From positions 1 to 33,360 of the forward strand of contig NZ_FQUZ01000034.1 of NCBI RefSeq assembly GCF_900129055.1: a stretch of 33,360 nt of DNA, read 5' to 3'. The notes below the pieces were generated by a model. That model made no database searches. It saw nothing but the letters and a program-made list of their open reading frames with translations, and was not told where the DNA came from. This stretch comes from Lampropedia hyalina DSM 16112 (lineage in GTDB: Bacteria; Pseudomonadota; Gammaproteobacteria; Burkholderiales; Burkholderiaceae_C). The position numbers and the translations under genes were made by a program. Positions 25,925-33,034 of the stretch are shown here, piece by piece. Each line of letters opens with the position of its first letter. Position 1 is the first letter of the stretch.

Positions 25925-27986
25925 AGCGTCCCTCCGCCTTGAAACGCATGAAGGCGGCAGCGCCTTCGGCCATGCGTCGCTCCCAGGCATCCTGGGAATC
26001 GAGCGCCGGAATGCGGCCGCGCTCCTTCTTGAACTGGACGGCGCGAACAGCCATCTCCTTCGCCTCGTCCGGCGTCAGGCTCGTGCGCTTGGCCGAGATG
26101 GCCGCCGCAACCTGCTTCAAGCTGTCCTCACTCATGGTCTTGGCGAGGATGGCGTAGGCTTCGCCGAAGGGGTTGATGCGGTCGATGAGGTCGATGTCCA
26201 GCTCGCGCACGTCCATCGCGAAGCGGCGCACGCCGTCGATCAGGGCGGTGTTGGGTGACCCGTCGCTCTCACCTTCGGTGACTAGGCGCTTGGCCTGCTG
26301 CGTGAGGTTGAGGGCAGCAATGGCGTGCTGACGCACGGCCTCCTGATCTTCGGCGTCAAGCTCGGGATACTTGTCCTTGATGATTTTGCCCATGCGAACC
26401 TGCGTCAGCTCCTCGGGCACCAGCTCCTCATCGAACAGGCCGCGCTCGATGGTGGGCTTGTCCTGCACGAAGGCCGCGATGACTTCGTTCAAGTCTTCCT
26501 GACAGATGCGCGCCGCCTCCTTGCTCTTGGGCTCGGCGAGGCCCTTGATCTCGATCTGGTAGGCCCCTGTCTGCTCATTGACACCGACATTGCAGCGATC
26601 CGGGTCGTAGCCACCCTCGCCGTAGTTAAATCCCGGCGTCGGGCCGCTGTCGGGGTTCTTGGGCTTGAACTCGAAGCGCGGAGCAAGAACCTGCTCCATC
26701 AGCAGGCTGGCTGCGATGGCCTTCAAGGTATCGTTGACGGCCTCGGTGACCGCTTCCTCGGCCGCGTCCGGCTCGGCGATCAGGTTGGTGAACCTCGCGC
26801 GGGTCTTGCCGGGCGCGTCGCGGGTTGCACGGCCGATGATCTGCACAATCTCGGTCAAGCTGGCACGGTAGCCCACGGTCAGCGCGTGTTCGCACCAAAT
26901 CCAGTCGAAGCCCTCCTTCGCCATGCCCAGCGCGATGATGATGTCCACATAGTCCCGGTTGTTCTTCTGCGCCGGGTCTTTGAGCGCGGCGGACACGCGA
27001 TCGCGCTTGGCAGCATCGTCATCGACAAGATCAGCGATGCGTAGCACGCGGCCCCCATCTGAACCATTTGGGGGGCGCTTGACGAGCTGGAAGCCGGTCG
27101 CAGGTTCGATGCCTTGCCATTCACCCAGCGCCTCGATGATGTGCTCCACTTCGCGCATCTTGTCCTTCGTGCTCTCGCGCGAATTGACGTTGGGGATGTG
27201 GATGATGGTCTTCTCGGCAGGGTCGAGGACATTGAGAATGTCATCGACATAAGGCCCGCTGTAGAAGAAGTAGCCGATGTCGAGTTGCTTGAGGTACTCG
27301 TAGCCGTTGAGCTGCTCGTAGTAGGTGTAGGTGACGGTATCGAACTTCGACTCATCCTGCGGCGCGAGAACGGCCTCGGCGTCGCCACGGAAGTAGGAGC
27401 CGGTCATGGCGACGATGTGCGTCTTGCCACGCGCGAAGAACTGCCCGAGGTGCAAGCCGAGCTTGTTGTCCGGGTTGGCCGAAACGTGGTGAAACTCATC
27501 AACCGCGATCAGGCGGTCGTCGAACGCCTCTACGCCGTAGGCATCGACGGCGAAGCGGAAGGTGGCGTGCGTGCAGACCAGCACCTTGTCGTCGCCTTCG
27601 AGGAATGTGCCCAGCGACTTCACCTTCCCGCCGTTGTCGTTGCCTGGCGCGTTGCACAGGTTCCACTTGGGTTCGACCTGCCAATCAGCCCAGAAGCCGT
27701 ACTTCGACAGCGGCTCGTCGTTGAAGCTGGCTCCGATGGACTTCTCCGGCACAACGATGATGGCCTGCTTGATGGCCTGGTGCTTGAGCTTGTCGAGTGC
27801 CACGAACATCAGCGCACGGCTCTTGCCCGATGCGGGTGGCGACTTGATGAGCAGGTATTGCTCGCCGCGCTTCTCGTAGGCCCGTTCCTGCATGGGCCGC
27901 ATCCCAAGCGCATTGGCCTTGGTCGATGCGCCGTTGCGGGCATAGGTCACGGAAACGGACGGTACGGACTTGATTTTCTCGCTCAT
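25917..27986 (-). CDS. DEAD/DEAH-box (superfamily 2) helicase, restriction-type
   Basis: The 689-residue protein has Walker A SPPASGKS (49-56), Walker B VDEFHH (162-167), motif III MTGSY (194-198), and motif VI QIIGRATRDAPGK (382-394), as in type I/III restriction translocases. AKEGFDW (356-362) is motif V. The C-terminal end (about 647-689) has a module with pattern FKKERGRIP...DAWERRMAEG shared with the N-terminus of the GIY-YIG partner. It sits in the run methyltransferase, HEPN-like protein, helicase, nuclease. Function as the ATP-driven motor of a restriction complex is inferred from context. Confidence 0.88.
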   Translation of the reverse strand: MSEKIKSVPSVSVTYARNGASTKANALGMRPMQERAYEKRGEQYLLIKSPPASGKSRALMFVALDKLKHQAIKQAIIVVPEKSIGASFNDEPLSKYGFWADWQVEPKWNLCNAPGNDNGGKVKSLGTFLEGDDKVLVCTHATFRFAVDAYGVEAFDDRLIAVDEFHHVSANPDNKLGLHLGQFFARGKTHIVAMTGSYFRGDAEAVLAPQDESKFDTVTYTYYEQLNGYEYLKQLDIGYFFYSGPYVDDILNVLDPAEKTIIHIPNVNSRESTKDKMREVEHIIEALGEWQGIEPATGFQLVKRPPNGSDGGRVLRIADLVDDDAAKRDRVSAALKDPAQKNNRDYVDIIIALGMAKEGFDWIWCEHALTVGYRASLTEIVQIIGRATRDAPGKTRARFTNLIAEPDAAEEAVTEAVNDTLKAIAASLLMEQVLAPRFEFKPKNPDSGPTPGFNYGEGGYDPDRCNVGVNEQTGAYQIEIKGLAEPKSKEAARICQEDLNEVIAAFVQDKPTIERGLFDEELVPEELTQVRMGKIIKDKYPELDAEDQEAVRQHAIAALNLTQQAKRLVTEGESDGSPNTALIDGVRRFAMDVRELDIDLIDRINPFGEAYAILAKTMSEDSLKQVAAAISAKRTSLTPDEAKEMAVRAVQFKKERGRIPALDSQDAWERRMAEGAAAFMRFKAEGRYE

Positions 27987-28057
27987 GAATTAACCGCCCC
28001 CTCGGCCTGACTCGTTACAAATCGCTTGACCAGATTCCTCTGTATAGCCACGAACGC

Positions 28058-28630
28058 TCAAATGCTGATTCCTGTCGGTAATTTGAAGTACTGTGGCTGT
28101 TTCTTATAAAGCAACAACCATGGGTCTTCAGAACCCTGCTGCAAGAAGTAATCAACGAATCTTGGAATCAGATCACCAGCGATATGCAGCAAGGTGTCAT
28201 CAAAGGTTTCCCCTTTACTGTCAGCCTCGTAGTCATAGCGTTTTTTTGTAAAAACCCGAGCCTTTTCCTGCAGTGATGTCTTGTGGTGGAGCAGGCCCAG
28301 TTCTTTTCGCAAATGCTCAGATATACAACCATACAAATGGTACAGATTGTGCCTATCCATCCTGCCACCTTGTACGGATGAAGCAACTTCGGTATCAAGA
28401 ATTTTTAATTCATTCAATTTAAATCGAGTCGCCAACGTACCAAGCTGATGATTGTGTACTGGCTCCACCAGAAGGCTTTTAAGTAAAATTTCCACTGCCA
28501 ACGCAGCATTCACCTCGCTTTGCAGCTCCAGGCTATCATTCTTCATAACCAAGGCAATTTCGGCCAACTTGGCGTACTTATAGCTGGTTTCAACCATCCA
28601 GCCCGGCAAAGGGTTGGCTACATCGCTCAT
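28058..28630 (-). CDS. HEPN-like small protein inserted in the defence operon
   Basis: The 190-residue product is mainly helical. Its layout resembles HEPN-family proteins: AALAVEILLKSLL (about 42-54), RMDRHNLYHLY (90-100) in the place of the family's basic/His motif, and KKRYDYEADS (129-138). The exact Rx4-6H spacing is only partly met (Arg90 to His97), so RNase activity is uncertain. Its start overlaps the methyltransferase stop by 4 bases (ATGA, 28627-28630). Local GC drops to about 33-47 percent between GC-rich neighbours, suggesting later insertion. No sure family; the HEPN call is tentative. Confidence 0.5.
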   Translation of the reverse strand: MSDVANPLPGWMVETSYKYAKLAEIALVMKNDSLELQSEVNAALAVEILLKSLLVEPVHNHQLGTLATRFKLNELKILDTEVASSVQGGRMDRHNLYHLYGCISEHLRKELGLLHHKTSLQEKARVFTKKRYDYEADSKGETFDDTLLHIAGDLIPRFVDYFLQQGSEDPWLLLYKKQPQYFKLPTGISI

Positions 28631-31422
28631 ACTTCCCTCCTTGCGGCCTTCTTCACGGGCGCTTTCTTTGCCGTTTCTGCCGTCATCCTGGTGTAGAGGT
28701 CGAACAGCTTTTCCAGTCGCTCGGTGTCGTTCTTGAAGCGACGGCCGATGTAGATGCGCTCCAGCACTTCGTCGTTGCGGTCATGTGCGGCACGCAGGTC
28801 GGCGGGCATGTTCTCGGGGCTGTACAGGTCGGCGATGGTGGCTGGGAAGTGATGCTCCCGAGCCAGCAGAATGTCCTCCGCGCAGCGCGTGAGATCGGCT
28901 TTGTTCTTCTCGGTCAGCGTTGGGACTGGGAAGGTGTTCCAGCCGAGTGTGTTGGAGTAGCGGAAGTCTGTTTTCATCTTGCCGCAAACGGTGGCGATCC
29001 AAACCAAATGCAGACGGCTGGCGATGAGTGCCATACTCCAGAGAGGGGCGTCGTAAAGGGCGAAGGCGAGGTTGGTCACGATTGTACCTGATGGCTCAAA
29101 GCCGCAGGGCAAGTAAGCACGCGACTCAGAGGAAACGCTTGGAACGACAAGCACTGTTTCCACACCCTTTTGTCGTACCTCTCCAAAGCGATGGGCCTCC
29201 GCTGCAGACTCCACAGTCGCTTGCTTAGGGCTGGACAAGCGCATCGCTCGAACACCTTCAATACGCTTCGCAATTTCCGGTATGGATTCTGCTTCTATCA
29301 GATGTTCGTTTTCAATCCACAAGCAATAGCGCTCCAACCCACGAATAAATTCTGCGGAACCATAAATGCGGCGAATGAAGCGATTTTTTTGCTTTTCGTT
29401 CAAACCCAACGCATCGACTTCTGAACGCGACAGCAGTAAATATCCGCCATCCGTAGGCTGATTGCCCTTCGTCATTTCAGCTAGTTCAGCAAGCGGTTTA
29501 CTTTGTTTATCAATGGCGACATTGCTGCTGGGGACTAAATAGGCATTAATGTTGGTAACGTCCTTAACCTCCAACCGGCCTCCGCTCTCTGCTGAAGCCT
29601 CCGTATACAGTTTACGCAGGACAGGTGGCTGCGCAGAAAGACCCACAATGACAACGGTCACGCCCGCGTTGTGGCTAGCGAGATTGGCCCATTTAAAGGA
29701 CGTATAGGAAAAGTGAATCTGGCAGCCGGTTTCAAAAATGAGCGGCCATAAAATCGGCACTTGCTGCCCTTGGCAGATGGAGTTGGTTGAAACGAAGGCC
29801 GCACTGGCTGGATTACGGGCACAGTAATCCGCCGCTTTCACAAACCAGCCAGCCACATAGTCAAGAGACTTCCAACTTCTGGTGCGCTGCCCCAACACGG
29901 CCTGCAAGTCAGATTTCTGCGAAGCATCTTGCCAAGTAGACCCAAGATAAGGTGGATTGCCACAAAGATAGACTTCACCACCTTCGTTACTAAAATTTAT
30001 TTCTGCCTGTTCCAATGGCGTTTGAAACAAATCATCTCCAACCAGTTTGACACTGATGCCTTTTGCTGGGCAGGCTTGCTCCCAATCCAGTTGCAGCGCA
30101 TTACCGGCAGTAATCCAGTTTTCATTGCGCAGCGGCAGGAATTCGGCCAAGGCCAGCTTCTGGCCCCGATACAGCACGTCACACTGATACTCTGCGATGA
30201 CCAGAGCAAGGCGAGCTATCTCCGCAGGAAAGTCGCGCAGCTCGATGCCGCGAAAATTGGTTAGCTGGATTTCTGATACGCGATCCGGTTCACCGCGCCG
30301 CCGGTTGATCTCGGCCTCGATGGCGCGCATCTCCTTGTAAGCGATGACCAGGAAATTGCCCGAACCGCAGGCCGGGTCGAAGACCCTGATCTTGGCGATG
30401 CGCTTGCGCAGGTTGAGCAACATACGGGCGTTATCGCTCGCTTCCTTCAGCTTTTCCTGAAGATCATCAAGAAACAGCGGGTTCAGCACTTTCAGGATGT
30501 TGGGAACGCTGGTGTAGTGCATGCCCAGCTCGCCGCGCTCCTCGTCTTCGGCGACAGCCTGAATCATCGAGCCGAAGATGTCAGGGTTGATCTTGGTCCA
30601 GTCGAGGCCACCGACGTGCAGCAGGTAGGAGCGGGCGATGCGGCTGAAGCGCGGTACCTCGTCGCTGCCAGAGAATAAAGCACCGTTGACGTAAGGAAAC
30701 TCTGCCGCCCAGCGCGGAATGCCGGCGGCGGCCCGTTCCTCGCGCTGGGTGTTCATGGCACGAAACAGTGTGGCGATGACATCGTGCGTATTGGAGGCGT
30801 CGCGCTCACTCATCTGCGCGATAGTGTCGGTGAAGCGCCCCTTACCGATAAAAATGTCGGTGTCCTCAGCGAAGAAGCAGAAGATTAGCCGCGCCATGAG
30901 TTTGTTCATGTCGTGCCGACGCTCCGCCGTGCCCCATTCGGGGTTGTCTTTCAGCAATTCGACGTACAGACGGTTCAGGCGGCTGGTGGCCCGAATGTCG
31001 AAGGCGTTTTCACTGATCTGACGGACGGTGCTGATGCCCGCCAGCGGCAGGAAGAAGCCGAAATGGTCGGGAAAGTCCTTGAAGGCGCAGGCGACGGTTT
31101 CGCCGCTGGTCAGGTCTTCGGCCTCGAAGTCCGCGCCATCGGTGGCGAGGATGAACTTCGCCTTGGCCTTGGCCGTCGCCGGGCTGGCCTTGAGAGCGGC
31201 CAGCGTCTGGGTCACCCGCCCTGCGTCGCAGGTCAGAATGTGGATGTTGCTGGTCTGGAGAACACCGCCGAGGTCGGACTTGTTCGACGCCCCCGCGCGC
31301 AGGCGCTTGATGGTCGTCGCCTTGTTGCCAAAGGCTTCGAGGAAGGCGTAAGGGAACTCTGCGGGGTCAAAGGGCTGCTCCGCAAGGTCTGTGATGGCTT
31401 GTTCGATTTCTACGGCGTTCAT
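28627..31422 (-). CDS. MmeI-type class I SAM-dependent DNA methyltransferase
   Basis: The 931-residue protein follows the MmeI domain order: N-terminal region (about 1-160), helical spacer (RLYVELLKDNPEWG...LIFCFFAEDTDIF), methyltransferase core with FDPACGSGNF (motif I, 348-357) and GNPPYLG (motif IV, 488-494), a target-recognition domain holding FIRRIYGSAEFIRGLERYCLW (split near 683-703), and a C-terminal helical domain. The N-terminal PD-(D/E)XK motif of true MmeI restriction enzymes is not visible; the region reads FILATDGADFEAEDL. Thus it probably only modifies adenine, leaving cleavage to the GIY-YIG protein. Composition shifts inside the gene suggest recombination of the recognition half. 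It follows the HTH gene by 58 bases. Confidence 0.9.
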   Translation of the reverse strand: MNAVEIEQAITDLAEQPFDPAEFPYAFLEAFGNKATTIKRLRAGASNKSDLGGVLQTSNIHILTCDAGRVTQTLAALKASPATAKAKAKFILATDGADFEAEDLTSGETVACAFKDFPDHFGFFLPLAGISTVRQISENAFDIRATSRLNRLYVELLKDNPEWGTAERRHDMNKLMARLIFCFFAEDTDIFIGKGRFTDTIAQMSERDASNTHDVIATLFRAMNTQREERAAAGIPRWAAEFPYVNGALFSGSDEVPRFSRIARSYLLHVGGLDWTKINPDIFGSMIQAVAEDEERGELGMHYTSVPNILKVLNPLFLDDLQEKLKEASDNARMLLNLRKRIAKIRVFDPACGSGNFLVIAYKEMRAIEAEINRRRGEPDRVSEIQLTNFRGIELRDFPAEIARLALVIAEYQCDVLYRGQKLALAEFLPLRNENWITAGNALQLDWEQACPAKGISVKLVGDDLFQTPLEQAEINFSNEGGEVYLCGNPPYLGSTWQDASQKSDLQAVLGQRTRSWKSLDYVAGWFVKAADYCARNPASAAFVSTNSICQGQQVPILWPLIFETGCQIHFSYTSFKWANLASHNAGVTVVIVGLSAQPPVLRKLYTEASAESGGRLEVKDVTNINAYLVPSSNVAIDKQSKPLAELAEMTKGNQPTDGGYLLLSRSEVDALGLNEKQKNRFIRRIYGSAEFIRGLERYCLWIENEHLIEAESIPEIAKRIEGVRAMRLSSPKQATVESAAEAHRFGEVRQKGVETVLVVPSVSSESRAYLPCGFEPSGTIVTNLAFALYDAPLWSMALIASRLHLVWIATVCGKMKTDFRYSNTLGWNTFPVPTLTEKNKADLTRCAEDILLAREHHFPATIADLYSPENMPADLRAAHDRNDEVLERIYIGRRFKNDTERLEKLFDLYTRMTAETAKKAPVKKAARREV

Positions 31423-31480
31423 GGGCGTGCAGCCCCCTCTCGGGGCGAGGCCGCCTGGTTGTTGTCGTTTTGCGGGGCGC

Positions 31481-31681
31481 TCATGTCTTGTCCTGAGTTT
31501 TCTCGGCTATCTGCGCGGCAATCCAGCGATCCAACTCGCTGCGACGAAACCGCCAGGTGCCGCCCAGCTTGAATCCCGGTATCTCCCCCTGCTGGGCCAG
31601 CCGGTAAACGGTCTTCTTCCCTGCCTTGAGATAGACCGCCACTTCGTCCAGCGTGAGAATTTCGCTATCGGGTTGGTTCAT
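31481..31681 (-). CDS. Excisionase-family helix-turn-helix protein
   Basis: The 66-residue protein has an HTH_17 (MerR/Xis-like) DNA-binding domain: LTLDEVAVYLKAGKKTVYRLAQ...IPGFKLGGTWRFRRSELDRWI. Such small proteins sit at the head of many methyltransferase-helicase cassettes and are more likely transcriptional regulators or excision factors than phage excisionases proper. No integrase is visible in the window. It is the first gene of the leftward run, with a palindrome-like sequence upstream. Confidence 0.85.
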   Translation of the reverse strand: MNQPDSEILTLDEVAVYLKAGKKTVYRLAQQGEIPGFKLGGTWRFRRSELDRWIAAQIAEKTQDKT

Positions 31682-32010
31682 GTCAGGCGGCTCGCTTGGT
31701 ATCGCACGGCGAAGTCTTCCAAAGTTTGGCCAAGTTTACCATCCGATCCACCCAAATGAACCTCGAATCTCGTGTGCGCAAAGCCATAGATTCGGCAGGC
31801 GCCATGCGTTGCGGCACGCTCGTGGCACCAGCTCGATGGCAAGGTCATGTGCTTTAGCCAGCAGGTCGTAGATGGTTTACGCCAAGAAGGTGGTCGGCGT
31901 GTCTTTTCCCGGGGAAAACACGCAACGTAGTACCCTTGGCCCTTCACAGCCGTGCTCTCTGTGGCCTCATCTGGATGAGACGGGCTAGGCGAATCAGCGT
32001 GAGGTGTGCG
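31682..32010. other. Divergent intergenic region between the HTH gene and the antitoxin-like operon
   Basis: It contains candidate operators: an inverted-repeat cluster AAAGTTTGGCCAAGTTT (31721-31737) upstream of the HTH gene, a near-palindrome GTGTCTTTTCCCGGGGAAAA (31899-31918) continuing CAC, and CTCATCTGGATGAG (31966-31979) 31 bases before the first antitoxin-like gene. An in-frame ATG at 31872 gives a 38-residue frame without recognisable features. No gene is called. Confidence 0.4.
31966..31979. promoter_or_regulatory. Candidate autoregulatory operator upstream of the antitoxin-like operon
   Basis: CTCATC and GATGAG form a perfect inverted repeat separated by TG. Antitoxins usually repress their own operon through such short palindromes; the HTH of the adjacent gene is a plausible binder. 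The role is inferred from position only. Confidence 0.3.
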
Positions 32011-32376
32011 ATGGGCAGGAAAGAAACCGAGGAAGCAATTGAAGAAGCCCGACGGGGCGGCTTGAAGCGGTTCGATTCCGTCGAAGCCTTGTTCGCCGAC
32101 CTGAACGCCGAAGACACGCCGGAAATTCATGAAGGCAGCACGAACGTCTATGCCGACCTGGGCCGCCCCGACGCGGACGAAATGCAGGTCAAGGCCACGC
32201 TCGTAACTAAGATTAGTCGGGCCATCACGGCGCGGCAGTTGTCGAACGAGCAAGCGGCGGCGGCTCTTGGATTGACGCTGGCCGAGCTGGGCGAGCTGCT
32301 GGCCGGCCGCTTCCGTGCACATTCAGTCGATGACCTGGAAGGCTTGGCGGCGCTGCTTGATGAGGCCGGCCGATGA
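32011..32376 (+). CDS. Chimeric antitoxin-like protein: RelB-like tail fused to HigA-type XRE HTH
   Basis: The 121-residue product has two antitoxin signatures in series. Residues 5-34 (ETEEAIEEARRGGL, FDSVEALFADLNAED) match the toxin-binding C-terminal part of RelB/DinJ antitoxins. Residues 42-121 (GSTNVYADLGRPDADEMQVKA; NEQAAAALGLTLAELGELLAGR; HSVDDLEGLAALL) match a complete XRE-type HTH antitoxin of the HigA/COG5606 group. No toxin gene is beside it. The start at 32011 has AGGT six bases upstream; an upstream ATG at 31936 adds a poorly coding stretch. It overlaps the next gene by 4 bases (ATGA). The double match was judged by eye. Confidence 0.75.
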   Translation: MGRKETEEAIEEARRGGLKRFDSVEALFADLNAEDTPEIHEGSTNVYADLGRPDADEMQVKATLVTKISRAITARQLSNEQAAAALGLTLAELGELLAGRFRAHSVDDLEGLAALLDEAGR

Positions 32377-32729
32377 TTGACCCGAAGAACCTGGAAACCT
32401 GGCTGCATGAGAAGGCCGGCCCGGCCCATGACGCGCTGAAAGCCTACCCGGCCCGCGCCGTCTCGGCCGACCGGGTGCGCTACACGCTCGATGAGCTACT
32501 GGCCCAATGCGACCCTTCTGCCGAGCTGACCGCGCAGGAACGGGAATGGCTGGATGCGCCGGCGGTCGGCCGTGAAGTGCTGACCCCCTTCGACCCGGCC
32601 GAACACCTGACCAATGCCGAGGCCGTGGCTGCACTCCTGGCCGATGCGGAAGCCACCGGCGACCCGGCCTACATCGAGCACGCGCACCAGGTCGCAGCAC
32701 GTGCGCGGGTTATGCACGGCATCAAGTAG
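32373..32729 (+). CDS. Chimeric antitoxin-like protein: ParD-like, MazE-like and COG3636-like segments
   Basis: The 118-residue product can be divided in three. Residues 6-36 (NLETWLHEKAGPAHDALKAY, then PARAVSADRVR) resemble the C-terminal part of ParD/RHH-type antitoxins. Residues 37-70 (YTLDELLAQCD, EREWLDAPAVGREVL) resemble the MazF-binding C-terminus of MazE/PemI. Residues 72-115 (PFDPAEHLTNAEAVAALLADAE, TGDPAYIEHAHQVAARARVM) resemble the N-terminus of COG3636 HigA-like antitoxins, stopping just where their HTH should begin. No DNA-binding domain remains. Its ATG overlaps the preceding stop, so both chimeras are one operon. ParD is the weakest of the three matches. Confidence 0.7.
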   Translation: MIDPKNLETWLHEKAGPAHDALKAYPARAVSADRVRYTLDELLAQCDPSAELTAQEREWLDAPAVGREVLTPFDPAEHLTNAEAVAALLADAEATGDPAYIEHAHQVAARARVMHGIK

Positions 32730-32905
32730 GGAAGCTGGCCAGCATCGTCATGCCTGGCGGTGCTGCAGGTGGATCTCATCGCCGGAAATGACGATGCGAG
32801 ATCTCACGCCAAGGGAGCAGCCTAGAGCAGCCTTCATCATCCGACATGGCGATGCTCGAGCATACCGACGCGCACTACCACCTTTGACGATGTATGACCG
32901 GAAAA

Positions 32906-32935
32906 GACAAGGGCGACCTAATAGCCGCCCTTGTC
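32906..32935. terminator. Hairpin after the antitoxin-like operon
   Basis: GACAAGGGCG (32906-32915) and CGCCCTTGTC (32926-32935) form a perfect 10-bp stem with a 10-base loop. No long T-run follows, so it is a possible terminator, or the end of a former mobile element. Confidence 0.5.
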
Positions 32936-32957
32936 CTTCCCAGTGAGTTAGTCGATC

Positions 32958-32990
32958 GGTAAGAAGAATATTCTTCTTATTCTTCTTACC
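32958..32990. repeat. Overlapping palindromes with two alternative hairpins
   Basis: AAGAAGAATATTCTTCTT (32961-32978) is a perfect 18-base palindrome. The same left arm, extended to GGTAAGAAGAA (32958-32968), can instead pair with TTCTTCTTACC (32980-32990) as an 11-bp stem. The two folds exclude each other. Confidence 0.7.
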
Positions 32991-33034
32991 CGCCGCAAGA
33001 CTACGCGACGTGCAGGGATTGCCGCACCGCGTTG

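Larger units (their letters stand above)
32730..33034. other. Non-coding stretch between the antitoxin-like operon and the IS3 element
   Basis: It contains two hairpins (32906-32935 and 32958-32990, listed separately). Short frames crossing it on either strand lack family features. It may retain remnants of earlier insertions. Confidence 0.45.

Noticed and set aside
31872-31988. A 38-codon plus-strand frame before the antitoxin-like operon, considered as a small toxin
   Set aside because: It has no RelE, HigB, MazF or ParE features and crosses a palindrome; codon use is unremarkable.
31678-32322. A 214-codon open frame on the minus strand upstream of the HTH gene
   Set aside because: It overlaps the antitoxin-like gene, shows no family motif and has no good start site.
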